A DNA stretch of 64,000 nt from positions 1 to 64,000 of IMG/VR virus record IMGVR_UViG_3300008108_000323. One strand, written 5' to 3'. Position numbers and translations under genes: made by a program. Every line of letters begins with the position of its first letter. The stretch's first letter is position 1. The DNA is from a virus. Shown in pieces: positions 21,871 to 31,042 of the stretch. The notes under the pieces were generated by a model. That model saw only the letters and a list, made by a program, of their open reading frames with translations, was not told the DNA's origin and searched no databases.

Positions 21871-22202
21871 TGGAACTACGTATCAAGAAAAAGAACGTGG
21901 TCGTGGTTAATGTAGATATTAGCCAAGACCAATATCAGAAACTCAAAAAGGTTGCTGATGAAAACGGATTCAAGACTCCTTCGGTGTTGCTTGATGACAT
22001 CGTACACTCCTACTTAAGTAGGAATCGTATGAGGTTGGCAAGGACAACGAAGGAGTTCGAGAAGAAGATAACCATGCCAGTTCAGATATCTCAAAAGAAC
22101 TTCGAAGCTTTGGTTAAATATTCAGAGGCTACTAAAATTTCAAAAACAACATTCATTCACCTTATCCTAAGGGAAATTCTAAAAAAGATTAAAGATCAAT
22201 GA
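21870..22202 (+). CDS. Tandem ribbon-helix-helix protein
   Basis: 110 residues from the ATG at 21870. Two similar halves, VNVDISQDQYQKLKKVADEN (about 14-33) and MPVQISQKNFEALVKYSEAT (about 70-89), each have a beta strand followed by two helices, as in ribbon-helix-helix DNA-binding proteins. A fused dimer would fit. Its 4-nt overlap with the recombinase gene suggests it controls recombinase expression or binds its site. RHH is inferred from pattern and not from a resolved fold. Confidence 0.5.
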   Translation: MELRIKKKNVVVVNVDISQDQYQKLKKVADENGFKTPSVLLDDIVHSYLSRNRMRLARTTKEFEKKITMPVQISQKNFEALVKYSEATKISKTTFIHLILREILKKIKDQ

Positions 22203-22888
22203 AAAGAGCAGTGTATTACACTCGTGTGTCTCATGACAATCAAGTTGAAGATGGTTCATCATTAGAAAATCAAGATGATAGAATCAAAAAGTTCTGCGAG
22301 CTTCACAATTATCAAATTGTAGGTTCGTTTTCTGACCCCGGGGTCTCTGGTCGTAAGTTTGAAAACCGTCCTGACTTCATGAAGATGATCAAAATGGTCG
22401 ACAAACATCAAACCGATGTAGTCATCGTCTATAGCCTTTCTCGTTTTGGCAGAAACGTGAAGGACACCTTGAAGTGGATTGCTTATCTCGAAGCCAAAGG
22501 AGTAGCCTTTTATACTCTTGACTTCCAGATCGACACCACCACTTCCCATGGGAAGCTAATGCTTCAGATGATGGCTGCCTTCGCTGAGTTTGAAAGCAAC
22601 CAACGTGGTGAACTGATTCAATCAGTAATGAAGTATCTCAAGAAAGAGCAGAAGGTTTACTGTGGCCCAACTCCTTTAGGGTTTGATAAGAAGGACGGAA
22701 GACTGGTGGTGAACGAAGAAGAGATGACTCTTGTCCGAAAGATATTTCTTTGGCATCCTAAGTTCTCCTACTCCACCATTGCCAGTATGTGCAATGAGTC
22801 AGGCTACAAAACCAAAAAAGGTAAGAAGTTCTGGCACACAACAATTGAAAAAATCGTAAATAATAATATCTATGAGCAGCATCTCTAA
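22199..22888 (+). CDS. Serine recombinase, short form
   Basis: 229 residues. The N-terminal resolvase domain contains the catalytic serine in YYTRVSHDNQ (S11), GSSLENQDDRIKKFC, and the arginine motif SLSRFGRN (R82, R85). It is followed by part of a 'Recombinase' domain (YCGPTPLGFDKKDGRL and on), but the protein ends before the zinc ribbon and coiled coil of large serine recombinases. It may catalyse inversion, resolution or integration. No att sites or invertible repeats were found in this window. It overlaps the tandem RHH gene by 4 nt. Confidence 0.8.
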   Translation: MKRAVYYTRVSHDNQVEDGSSLENQDDRIKKFCELHNYQIVGSFSDPGVSGRKFENRPDFMKMIKMVDKHQTDVVIVYSLSRFGRNVKDTLKWIAYLEAKGVAFYTLDFQIDTTTSHGKLMLQMMAAFAEFESNQRGELIQSVMKYLKKEQKVYCGPTPLGFDKKDGRLVVNEEEMTLVRKIFLWHPKFSYSTIASMCNESGYKTKKGKKFWHTTIEKIVNNNIYEQHL

Positions 22889-23069
22889 ACGAAATCCAAA
22901 GTTTTACAGCGCCAGTATTGTCCAAGCGTTTGTAAATGGTACTTGGTACTATCGCCTGTACATTAATCAAGACAAGATCCAAGACTGCGAGAGCCTACCT
23001 GAGGCTGTGCGCCTTCTTGAAAAACTAGTAGTGACTGAGGAGAACACCAATGACGAACGAAACAATTAG
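22872..23069 (+). CDS. Hypothetical small protein after recombinase
   Basis: 65 residues starting inside the end of the recombinase gene (17-nt overlap). IVQAFVNGTWYYRLYINQDK reads as beta strands, like the small N-terminal domain that mobile-element proteins use to bind DNA ends. It ends inside the next gene. No family recognised. Confidence 0.5.
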   Translation: MSSISKRNPKFYSASIVQAFVNGTWYYRLYINQDKIQDCESLPEAVRLLEKLVVTEENTNDERNN

Positions 23070-23373
23070 AATTTACACTCAAGGCGGTTTTGTCTTTGAG
23101 GTTAGCTATGACTGGGTACTTACTCACATGAGTCAGCATCAGTTTGTCCATACTCCGAATCGCAAATCTTTGAGAAACAAGATGGATGTTTTGGAATATG
23201 TGCGTAACCTATCATGGCCCGAGATCATGGAGCAACTTAAGTTCGTGGGAATAATTGAAGACTCAAGTCAAGATACCCTGAAGGATTCTGTCTTGGACTT
23301 AGTCGACAACCCTCTGAACTACGCACCTACCAAGCTAAAGAACATGCAATTTAAACTCACCAAAATAACCTGA
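23050..23373 (+). CDS. Hypothetical protein
   Basis: 107 residues, mixed alpha/beta, with no motif recognised. It overlaps the preceding gene by 20 nt and lies 2 nt before the replication helper gene, so it belongs to the replication operon. Confidence 0.5.
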   Translation: MTNETIRIYTQGGFVFEVSYDWVLTHMSQHQFVHTPNRKSLRNKMDVLEYVRNLSWPEIMEQLKFVGIIEDSSQDTLKDSVLDLVDNPLNYAPTKLKNMQFKLTKIT

Positions 23374-23375
23374 CC

Positions 23376-23747
23376 ATGACGGACGATCAAATACTATTGT
23401 ATACAATCGCTGAAATTTTACTCGAAGTAAATCTCCCTCTCGAGAAGAAAGAACGTATCCGCAACGCCATGTGTGGTATTTACGCACACGCACCCGAGCA
23501 AACCGAATTGACAGTCAAGAGCAAAAGGTTTGAAGTACCTGCGATCTCAGATGTGAAATCTCACATGGAAAGTTTACAGGTAGTCAACGCTGAACGACAC
23601 TCTGCTGAGTTCTGGCACTTCTATGAATCCAAGGGTTGGATGGTTGGTAAAAACAAAATGAAGAACTGGAAATCAGCAGCCAGTAGATGGTGTATGGAAT
23701 TACCTCGAGGTGGTTCCGAACAAGTGAAGAAGAGGATAATCGTATGA
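23376..23747 (+). CDS. Replication helper/initiator-like protein
   Basis: 123 residues. The C-terminal FWHFYESKGWMVGKNKMKNW (about 83-102) closely matches the 'FYxYY.sKGWkvGknkMkdWkaavrtW' block found at the end of phage and plasmid replication initiators and helicase loaders. The N-terminal half is helical. It overlaps the primase-helicase gene by 4 nt (ATGA), so a role at primosome assembly is plausible. Loader function is inferred. Confidence 0.6.
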   Translation: MTDDQILLYTIAEILLEVNLPLEKKERIRNAMCGIYAHAPEQTELTVKSKRFEVPAISDVKSHMESLQVVNAERHSAEFWHFYESKGWMVGKNKMKNWKSAASRWCMELPRGGSEQVKKRIIV

Positions 23748-25471
23748 GTTACGTTGCAGATTTTAACAGACTGGGGATCGATACCAAGGGTAAATTCTCA
23801 GGCTTTGGTAAGACCGTGTGTCCTCGTTGCGCCCATCTAAGGAAAAAGTCAAGTGAGCCAAGTCTATCGTTCAACATCGATGAAGGCTGGTACAAGTGTC
23901 ATCACTGCCAATGGAAGGGATCTGTTGTAGAACAGAAATACACTCGGCCCGAAAGCGTTGGTGATGCGTTGGATCCTCAAGTCTACCAGTTTTTTACTGA
24001 CCGTGGCATAGACTACGAAACCGTCAACCAATTTAAAGTTACGCAAAGCGTAGAGAAAATGTCTGACGGCAAGCAGCACAAGACAATTAACTTTAACTAT
24101 TGGGATGGTGATGTTCTCATCAACGTAAAGTACAAAACCAAGGACAAGCAGTTCAAAATGGTTTCCGGAGCCAAAAAGATTCCGTACAATTTGAACGCTA
24201 TCAAGAACAGCGACACGATTATTATCTGTGAAGGGGAAGAGGAGACGATGTGTTGGCACGTCGCAGGTTATCCTTTTGCTGTGAGCTGTCCTGCGGGAGC
24301 CAGTACTGGAAACAACAACCTCGAATGGTTAGACAATAGCTACAGCTACTTCGAAGGTAAGAAGATTTACTTGGCTACAGATAGCGATGGGCCGGGGAAG
24401 AAACTGAAGGAAGATTTATCTCGAAGGTTTGAACCTTGTGATGTCTTTGTGATCGAGTTTACTGAACACAAAGATGCCAATGACTATCTGAAAGCAAAGG
24501 GTAAGCAATCTTTGGTGAGTTTGTTTGAGCAAGCTAAGCCACTTCCAATTCCTGAGATTTCAACTGTCGATGACTTCAGAAGTGAACTTATGGATATCTA
24601 TGAAAATGGGTATCCTGTTGGTGATACTGTTGGTTATCCGGAGTTCGATGAACTGTTGACTTGGAAGCGTGGTCAGTTTGTAGTTGTTAGCGGAGTCCCC
24701 GGCTCAGGAAAATCTACATTCGTAGATCAAATCTGTTTGAGGCTGGCGCTGCGTAAAAACTGGAAGTTTGCCATGTTCTCTCCGGAGAATGACAACGTAC
24801 TTAAAAGTATCAGATTGGCTGAACAGATTACTGGTCAAGCTGTGGCTGGCCCTAATCAAAAGAAAATGCCTAAGCCAATGTACGAACGTGCTCTCACCTA
24901 CATCAACAACCATTTTTCTTTCTACGATACTGCAAACCTAGACGATTTTAAAATCGACAACCTACTTCGAATAGCTAAATCGCTGATTCGACAGAAGGGC
25001 GTTGACGGTATTGTTTTGGATCCGTTCAATTACATTGAGCATGACAACCAGAACGATATCATGAATGAGAAAATCGGCAGGATGCTTGTCAAAATTAAAA
25101 AGTTTGCTATCACGCATAAGGTGATGATCTTACTTGTGGCGCACCCGAAGAAGATGCAGAAGAGCAAGTCTGGCAACCAGTACGAAGTACCTCGCTTGTA
25201 TGACATCAGCGGATCTCACCACTTCTTCAACGTAACCGACAATGGTTTCGTGGTTCATCGTGACTACGATACTGGCCTTGTCGATGTTTATGTTCAGAAG
25301 GTGAAGCACTATTTCATGGGCAAGCTTGGGTATGCAACATTTGACTTTGACCCAACCACTGGAAGATACAAAGAATTAAGTCAAGATTTTTTTGAAAACG
25401 AATTACATCACTATGATCAAACCGATGTCTTTAATCAGGCTCCTCAATTACCTGATTGGCCAGAAATATGA
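23744..25471 (+). CDS. Primase-helicase
   Basis: 575 residues from the ATG at 23744 (the frame is open a little upstream but would overlap the helper gene). A zinc ribbon (C26, C29, C52, C55) is followed by a TOPRIM primase core with CEGEEET (E163) and DSDGPGKK (D213, D215). A RecA-like helicase domain has Walker A GVPGSGKST (317-325) and a later LDPFNYIEHDNQ Walker B-type segment. This is the T7 gp4/Twinkle layout, which both primes and unwinds at the replication fork. It probably acts with the family B polymerase and SSB encoded nearby. Confidence 0.9.
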   Translation: MSYVADFNRLGIDTKGKFSGFGKTVCPRCAHLRKKSSEPSLSFNIDEGWYKCHHCQWKGSVVEQKYTRPESVGDALDPQVYQFFTDRGIDYETVNQFKVTQSVEKMSDGKQHKTINFNYWDGDVLINVKYKTKDKQFKMVSGAKKIPYNLNAIKNSDTIIICEGEEETMCWHVAGYPFAVSCPAGASTGNNNLEWLDNSYSYFEGKKIYLATDSDGPGKKLKEDLSRRFEPCDVFVIEFTEHKDANDYLKAKGKQSLVSLFEQAKPLPIPEISTVDDFRSELMDIYENGYPVGDTVGYPEFDELLTWKRGQFVVVSGVPGSGKSTFVDQICLRLALRKNWKFAMFSPENDNVLKSIRLAEQITGQAVAGPNQKKMPKPMYERALTYINNHFSFYDTANLDDFKIDNLLRIAKSLIRQKGVDGIVLDPFNYIEHDNQNDIMNEKIGRMLVKIKKFAITHKVMILLVAHPKKMQKSKSGNQYEVPRLYDISGSHHFFNVTDNGFVVHRDYDTGLVDVYVQKVKHYFMGKLGYATFDFDPTTGRYKELSQDFFENELHHYDQTDVFNQAPQLPDWPEI

Positions 25472-25727
25472 AGTTGAGCATGTGAACCTATCACCGACCT
25501 CAATGAGAGGTGTGGTGACACTGTTCAGAAGAATTAAAATCTATGAGGTAAGGTTCTTTGATACCTATCTAGTAATCTACATCCAGTCAAAACCTATCAA
25601 GGTTTTTTCGGAAGGTTGGATAAGCAGAAACGGACAGGAACTTTACATGGATACGACAACTAACACAATGTACCACGACACAATAATAAAATACAAAACA
25701 AATGAATACGGTAGTATACGACATTGA
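25413..25727 (+). CDS. Hypothetical protein between primase and polymerase
   Basis: 104 residues from the ATG at 25413, which lies inside the end of the primase-helicase gene (59-nt overlap); ATG 25425 is an alternative. It overlaps the polymerase start by 26 nt. Basic, beta-rich middle (VTLFRRIKIYEVRFFDTYLV). Position suggests a polymerase accessory factor, but I recognise no motif. Confidence 0.5.
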   Translation: MIKPMSLIRLLNYLIGQKYEVEHVNLSPTSMRGVVTLFRRIKIYEVRFFDTYLVIYIQSKPIKVFSEGWISRNGQELYMDTTTNTMYHDTIIKYKTNEYGSIRH

Positions 25728-27558
25728 GATATTCCCTAATTTTTTCTCCTACACGGACATCGACATCAAAACCAAAGAGACAAATATATTTGTCCTTCAC
25801 GAAAGCCGAGATGATCTAAACAAACTTTACAAGTACCTGATGGAACCAAGGTATCGAATTGGGTACAACAACGTTCATTTTGACCGTGTTGTTTGTGATT
25901 TGATCACAGATAACATTCACAAAATGAAATCGTTTCCCACTAAAACGTATCTAGTTCATCTGTACAACAAAGTGCAGAACATGATGCGCGAAGAGCAGCG
26001 TGAGTTCTACAAGGGTGAGACTGAGATCGATTTGTTTCTGATGAATCACTTCAACAACAAGAGTAAGATGACATCACTCAAAGCTTTGCAGTGTAGTATA
26101 TTCTGGCCAGTGGTTCAGGATATGCCTTTTCACCACACAACCATGGTCACCGAGGAAATGATTCCCGAGATCCTAGAGTACAATATGAACGATGTTCTGA
26201 GTACCCAAGCCTTCTTTGAAATCTGCAAAGACCAACTCACCTTCAGAAAAGAACTGGGTAAGTTGAACAAGCGTTTCATGCTGAACATGCCAGACATTGC
26301 AATCGGCGAGGAAATCTTTCTCAAGGCGATTCGCAAGGAGTTTGGATTGAGCAAGAAAGAACTAAGGGACGCTGTTCAGTTTGACAAAACCATTGACTTA
26401 AATAAATGCATTCTGCCGTACGTAAAGTTTGAAAGTGCAGCATTCCAAGAATTGCTGAATAAAGTCAAGTGGACGGTAGTTTCTGACGCACAGAAGCTAA
26501 AATACAATGTCAAGTACAAAGGCTTTCAGTATGACTACGGAGTTGGGGGTGTCCATGGATGTATCGAACCGGGGGTTTATTGCAGCGATGACAACTATAT
26601 CATTATAGATATTGATGTGAAGAGTTACTATCCAAACCTTGCCATTCAAAATGACCTGCACCCAAAGCACATTCCTCAAGCAGCGTTTGTAGAAACGTAC
26701 AAGAGTCTCTTTGAAAAACGTGTCGAGGCACAGAAAGCCAAGAACAAAACAGAAGATGCAGGTTTGAAGCTTGCTCTCAATGGAGTGTTTGGTAAAACTG
26801 GTGAGGTTACTTCAGCCTTCTACGATCGTTACTACTTCTATTCGATTACTTTGAATGGACAGCTGTTGCTTTCTATGTTGGCTGAGAAGTTCGTAGACAA
26901 CGTTCCCGGCTTGGAAATGCTTCAAATCAATACCGATGGTATTACGATCCGAATCCCCAGAGACAAAGTTCACATCGTAGAAGAGATTAGCGAGGAGTGG
27001 TGCAAGCAAACCAAGTTAATTCTTGAGTCAGTGGAGTATTCGAAGATGGTAATCCGTGATGTAAACAACTATCTGGCCATAAGCATGGACGGTAAAGTCA
27101 AAAAGAAAGGTATATTTGAAACCGAAAAGCAACTGCACAAAGACAACTCATTCCTCATTGTACCAAAAGCTCTTGAAGCTTACTATGTAAGCGGTGTGCC
27201 AATTGAAGAAACTGTAAAGAACAGCAAGAACATCTATGATTTTTGTGGTAGATACAAGGCGTACAGTGGGTGGTCAGCGGTGTTCAACTACTTGGATAAG
27301 GAGAAAAACAAAGTTATTCAAGAGAACCATGGTAAGATGCTCCGGTTTTTCCCAGTGATAAAAGGTGGTGGTACATCCCTCAAGGTAAACGTTGACGGAC
27401 GAGTGCATAGCCTTTTAGCCAACCAGAAAACCATGAAGTTCAATCGTTACTATGAACCTGAGAACTTCGAAGACTACAACATCAACTATGAGTTTTTTGT
27501 AACTGAATGTTTGAAGATCATTGATGTCGTTGAACCTAAACAACTAAAACTATTTTAA
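25702..27558 (+). CDS. DNA polymerase, family B
   Basis: 618 residues. An N-terminal DnaQ-like 3'-5' exonuclease domain has Exo I YDIEIFPN (about 6-13), Exo II GYNNVHFD (about 53-60) and Exo III EYNMNDV (about 157-163). The polymerase domain has motif A DVKSYYPNL (305-313), motif B KLALNGVFGKTG (356-367) and motif C NTDGI with D412. Motif C reads NTDG instead of the usual DTDS, and the protein is short for family B. It should be the replicative polymerase; no clamp or terminal-protein gene is visible here. Confidence 0.85.
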   Translation: MNTVVYDIEIFPNFFSYTDIDIKTKETNIFVLHESRDDLNKLYKYLMEPRYRIGYNNVHFDRVVCDLITDNIHKMKSFPTKTYLVHLYNKVQNMMREEQREFYKGETEIDLFLMNHFNNKSKMTSLKALQCSIFWPVVQDMPFHHTTMVTEEMIPEILEYNMNDVLSTQAFFEICKDQLTFRKELGKLNKRFMLNMPDIAIGEEIFLKAIRKEFGLSKKELRDAVQFDKTIDLNKCILPYVKFESAAFQELLNKVKWTVVSDAQKLKYNVKYKGFQYDYGVGGVHGCIEPGVYCSDDNYIIIDIDVKSYYPNLAIQNDLHPKHIPQAAFVETYKSLFEKRVEAQKAKNKTEDAGLKLALNGVFGKTGEVTSAFYDRYYFYSITLNGQLLLSMLAEKFVDNVPGLEMLQINTDGITIRIPRDKVHIVEEISEEWCKQTKLILESVEYSKMVIRDVNNYLAISMDGKVKKKGIFETEKQLHKDNSFLIVPKALEAYYVSGVPIEETVKNSKNIYDFCGRYKAYSGWSAVFNYLDKEKNKVIQENHGKMLRFFPVIKGGGTSLKVNVDGRVHSLLANQKTMKFNRYYEPENFEDYNINYEFFVTECLKIIDVVEPKQLKLF

Positions 27559-27571
27559 AGAAGAATGTTAT

Positions 27572-28252
27572 ATGAAGAACATATATTTACTAGCAACAGA
27601 TAAGCCAAGTATACTGCATGAGTTTGGCGGTCAATTCCACATTGAAGCAAGTCTACAAGAAAACTTTAGGAGCCATCACATCTACATCACTTCTAATGAA
27701 GAAATTAAAGAAGGAGATTATTATTACAATTCTTTAGACAATGCAGTAAGAAAGAACAACACTATAAACCATAAATATCATCACAAAATCATCCTAACAA
27801 CAGACCCAGACTTAATCAATGATGGTGTACAAGCTATTGATGATAAGTTCCTTGAGTGGTTTGTTAAGAACCCAAGTTGTGAGAGTGTTGATGTAATTTT
27901 TGACTATAAAAGGTTTAGATGGAGTGAATTGGATAAATCCCAATGTTACAAAATCATCAAACCACAAGAAGAACCTAAACAAGAAACAATTGAAGAAGCT
28001 GCTGGAAAATCATTTGAAGAAATATGGGCATCGCTAACAACGGAACAGTCTGAATACTTAAAAGGTTATATTAACAAAAAGGTAGATGAAGCTAAAAAAT
28101 GGCAAGCAGAAAGAATGTACAGTGAGGAAGAAGTTATAAGACTGTTACAAATGTACAGGTGTGATTTATCTGCCGGTGTGACCCCTAATATAGGCGACAC
28201 CACACCGACATGGTTTGAACAATTTAAAAAGCAGAAGGAGAACCTAAAATGA
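27572..28252 (+). CDS. Conserved Bacteroidota-phage protein of unknown function
   Basis: 226 residues. HIYITSNEEIKEGDYYYNSL, LTTDPDLINDGVQAIDDKFL and EWFVKNPSCESVDV are typical of a protein family frequent in Bacteroidota phages and prophages. The C-terminal module (EEPKQETIEEAAGKSFEEIW ... AERMYSEEEV ... WFEQFKK) is shared with the protein at 19838. Function unknown. It overlaps the next gene by 4 nt. Confidence 0.65.
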   Translation: MKNIYLLATDKPSILHEFGGQFHIEASLQENFRSHHIYITSNEEIKEGDYYYNSLDNAVRKNNTINHKYHHKIILTTDPDLINDGVQAIDDKFLEWFVKNPSCESVDVIFDYKRFRWSELDKSQCYKIIKPQEEPKQETIEEAAGKSFEEIWASLTTEQSEYLKGYINKKVDEAKKWQAERMYSEEEVIRLLQMYRCDLSAGVTPNIGDTTPTWFEQFKKQKENLK

Positions 28253-28749
28253 AAAACGTACAAGAGTACACGATGGAGATCATTGACATCGTGATGAAGG
28301 CTGCCAATATCGAAGATATCTACAAGCACAAGATTCTCAAACAAATCTACAAAAATGAATCCTATCGCAAGTTCAAAACCAGAATCCTAGTCGATAAGAA
28401 ATCAATGGCTCCCAGAAAGCCTCAGGTCAAGTTGGTTTTTCATACGCTTCCGGCCAGCATTCAAAGAATCATAATACTTTCTTGTCAAGAGAATGAGGTC
28501 GATTTGGAAGTGTTTTGCAGCAACACCAGAAAGGAAGAGGTCCTTGAAGCACAGCGAATGGTGATATTCTTTCTTCACAAGAAAGTGGGTTACAATTCAG
28601 TAAGAGTTGCAATGTGGTTCATGAAGCATCACAGTACAATTCTGCATGCATGCAACGTACACGAAACAAGGATAGAAACGGAAAAGATATATACCGCTAT
28701 CTACAAAAGGTTTAGCGAAGAAGCGATGAAGATTATTTCTGAAGCTTAA
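28249..28749 (+). CDS. DnaA domain IV-like protein
   Basis: 166 residues. The segment EAQRMVIFFLHKKVGYNSVR through VAMWFMKHHSTILHACNVHE (about 103-143) matches the DNA-binding domain IV of DnaA, including the HHSTILHA version of the DnaA signature 'DHTTVLHA'. The AAA+ ATPase domain of true DnaA is absent. The product could bind DnaA boxes and recruit host replication factors. Two perfect boxes lie at 8150-8191. The gene's 3' end overlaps the convergent terminase gene by 17 nt. Confidence 0.65.
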   Translation: MKNVQEYTMEIIDIVMKAANIEDIYKHKILKQIYKNESYRKFKTRILVDKKSMAPRKPQVKLVFHTLPASIQRIIILSCQENEVDLEVFCSNTRKEEVLEAQRMVIFFLHKKVGYNSVRVAMWFMKHHSTILHACNVHETRIETEKIYTAIYKRFSEEAMKIISEA

Positions 28750-30574
28750 CTTCAACCCAAACCTTGACCGCTTTACCATTTACCATTTGAATAGTAGGGA
28801 TCTTCTTGGCCACTAACTCTGGCCCACGATCCCTTTTATTTTTCTCCAGAATCTGCTTGTGCTGAATTTCACACGATACCATGGCATCAATAATATCCGT
28901 GTTGTCTACGAGATAGTTCTTCGCTTCGTCGATAATTTCCTGAAAGTAAATCTCCATCCAGAATTTTCTCAAGTAGTCGATGATCAAAGCATTGCCTCGC
29001 TGTCCAGTTTCATCGCCTTTGTACCAACCATAGGTTCTATCTCCGGCATTGAATGCTTTACCCAGCAGGGTAGGACGATAAGCCAGTAAGTCTTGACGGT
29101 TCAACTGTCTGTACTGGTCTAGAATAACACCCCCTCGGTTCACCTCAATATTCACCTTTGCCTTTCCGAAATAATCCTGCATGAGAATTGTGTTGTGCAT
29201 GATTACATCTGGGTCCAACGCACGTTCCTTGTAGATCGCTACGTACCTATTTGTATCTGCATCTTTGATCGCAGTGCAATTGTCCGAACCATCATTCAGT
29301 TTATTGGAAACAAATGGGATTGGGTCCATGCCGGCAATATAGTTGTGCTCTGGGTTGTAGCGTTCAAGCATCAAAATCTTACCTTTCGGGTTTGGTTTGA
29401 CTTCGATTTTTCCATCTACATTCTTGATCAAGTCACACCGTTCGATTGGTGGTGGGTTACCAAGCAAAATCCTTTCTCTCTCTACCAACTTTGACATTAC
29501 GTCCTGAGGTAATGCACCTTTGGCGTTTGCAGTAAACACTTCTTGAATAGTGAGTGGATACTGCTTTATAAATGACTCCAGATACTTCTTGTCCTCTAGT
29601 TTGTCCAAGTTCTCTCTGGTCTTCATTACCCATTCTGTAGCAGCTTTTTCATCGCTGTGTCCATTGGGACAGAAGTTTAATATCTTACCTGTCTCTCTAC
29701 CTTTCTCATCGAGTTCTGGTGCTTTCTGAATCCCCATCCAACCGGGTAGAAAAACAGTAAGCATCTTGATGATCTCCGCATTTTTCCAAAGCTCAGCGCC
29801 TTTCTTCTGACCTTCTACAGATGATTCACCCGCACTACCCCCCATGACAATGGGAGCAACTTTGATGAAACCATCTTTGGTAGAAGCCTGAGCTGAACGA
29901 TAAACCTTGTCAGCGTAAGGATGCAGAAAGAACTCATCGAGGAATACATGCATCGCACGAAACGCTTCCAGAGAAGTAGGTTGTTCAACTGTATCACGAG
30001 TTACTATCTTCGAGTCCAACCCACTGATCTTACCAGTTGCTTTGTCCAGTTTACCCATGTGCAGGTAACCAGTCTGTCTTGTTGAGATGATCCCCGGACG
30101 ATAGTAAGAATCAATTCCGTCAAAGACAACACGAAGTTTGTCCTTGTACATTTCTTCAAGACGAGTTTTATCCGCTGAGGTTAGAAGTGAAGTGGAACCG
30201 GGGTTGGTAAATGCAATCCAGATTGGAATGACACCGCCGAAAGTTAATGACAAACCTGCTTCACGACGCTTGGTGACCATTAGGTCCCAGAAAGTATTCT
30301 TCGCTTCGTGGTATGATCCGTAGATCAAATCATCAAGGTCCCTCCAGACAGGACGTATTCTTGCACCTGTTGCTGTCTTGATCGTAGCTTGCGTAAGCAT
30401 GAAGTAGTGAGCAGGAGCTAAACCAAAACGTCCCTCAAGCCAGTACTGCTCACGTTCCTTCCCCCACCATAAATTTTTTTCTTTAGTGGTTGCGTTTTCG
30501 GATAGGCCGTACTTGCGCCACCACTTGTCATATTCGAACTTGGGGGCGCTGGGTTTTAGTTTTACTATTTCCAT
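28733..30574 (-). CDS. terL: Terminase large subunit
   Basis: 613 residues. The ATPase part has a Walker A-like KRREAGLS (102-109) and Walker B VFLDEF (D213, E214). The C-terminal RNase H-fold nuclease carries D417 in GMDP, E477 in NIEVNRGG and D563 in DIIDAMVS. It packages concatemeric DNA into proheads through the portal. It lies alone here, far from portal and capsid, with unrelated small genes upstream. A terS is not certain; the next gene upstream is the best candidate by position. Confidence 0.9.
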   Translation of the reverse strand: MEIVKLKPSAPKFEYDKWWRKYGLSENATTKEKNLWWGKEREQYWLEGRFGLAPAHYFMLTQATIKTATGARIRPVWRDLDDLIYGSYHEAKNTFWDLMVTKRREAGLSLTFGGVIPIWIAFTNPGSTSLLTSADKTRLEEMYKDKLRVVFDGIDSYYRPGIISTRQTGYLHMGKLDKATGKISGLDSKIVTRDTVEQPTSLEAFRAMHVFLDEFFLHPYADKVYRSAQASTKDGFIKVAPIVMGGSAGESSVEGQKKGAELWKNAEIIKMLTVFLPGWMGIQKAPELDEKGRETGKILNFCPNGHSDEKAATEWVMKTRENLDKLEDKKYLESFIKQYPLTIQEVFTANAKGALPQDVMSKLVERERILLGNPPPIERCDLIKNVDGKIEVKPNPKGKILMLERYNPEHNYIAGMDPIPFVSNKLNDGSDNCTAIKDADTNRYVAIYKERALDPDVIMHNTILMQDYFGKAKVNIEVNRGGVILDQYRQLNRQDLLAYRPTLLGKAFNAGDRTYGWYKGDETGQRGNALIIDYLRKFWMEIYFQEIIDEAKNYLVDNTDIIDAMVSCEIQHKQILEKNKRDRGPELVAKKIPTIQMVNGKAVKVWVEVKLQK

Positions 30575-30576
30575 TT

Positions 30577-30891
30577 TTACCTATCGGCTAAAGGAGTATC
30601 GTCTTCTTCTTCCTGTGCTGGATCCTTCTGAGCAGGGTACGCCTCAAGCAACGCAAGCTTCAGGCTCTTGTTGATCTTATCACCGGCCTGAAGAATCTGG
30701 AATAGGGCTTTAAAATAGGGATCGTCTAGATCAAGAGTTTTAGATTTGACACCGTCCATCAACTGCTTGGAAGCAGATACTAGCGTAGCATAGAAGTCTT
30801 TGGCAGGATCAAACATTTGAGCCTGTAGTCTTTCAATTGCATCCTCTTCGGAAATGCCTTCATCCTTTAGGAACTTCTTGAGTTTCTCCAT
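30577..30891 (-). CDS. Hypothetical protein, possible small terminase
   Basis: 104 residues, highly helical and acidic at the end (EEEDDTPLADR). It ends 2 nt before the terL start. Size and position fit a small terminase subunit, but no DNA-binding helix-turn-helix is obvious. It overlaps the upstream gene by 32 nt. Confidence 0.4.
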   Translation of the reverse strand: MEKLKKFLKDEGISEEDAIERLQAQMFDPAKDFYATLVSASKQLMDGVKSKTLDLDDPYFKALFQILQAGDKINKSLKLALLEAYPAQKDPAQEEEDDTPLADR

Positions 30892-31042
30892 TTTTCAAAT
30901 CTTTTAGGATTCGCTTCTGATTTTCGATTTCCTTCTGAACCTTGTTGGCTTCAATAGGATTGTGTTGGCCAGAATAATATTCATGCCAAGAGATTAGCTC
31001 TTCGAGTTTTTTAAAAGCTAATTCAAGTTCCTTTCTGCTCAT
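30860..31042 (-). CDS. Hypothetical coiled-coil protein
   Basis: 60 residues, almost entirely charged helix (ELELAFKKLEELISWHEYYS and on), consistent with a short coiled coil. Overlaps both neighbours. No family recognised. Confidence 0.45.
   Translation of the reverse strand: MSRKELELAFKKLEELISWHEYYSGQHNPIEANKVQKEIENQKRILKDLKNGETQEVPKG

Noticed and set aside
21800-23100. Attachment site near the serine recombinase
   Set aside because: I found no convincing repeats or inverted sites beside the gene.
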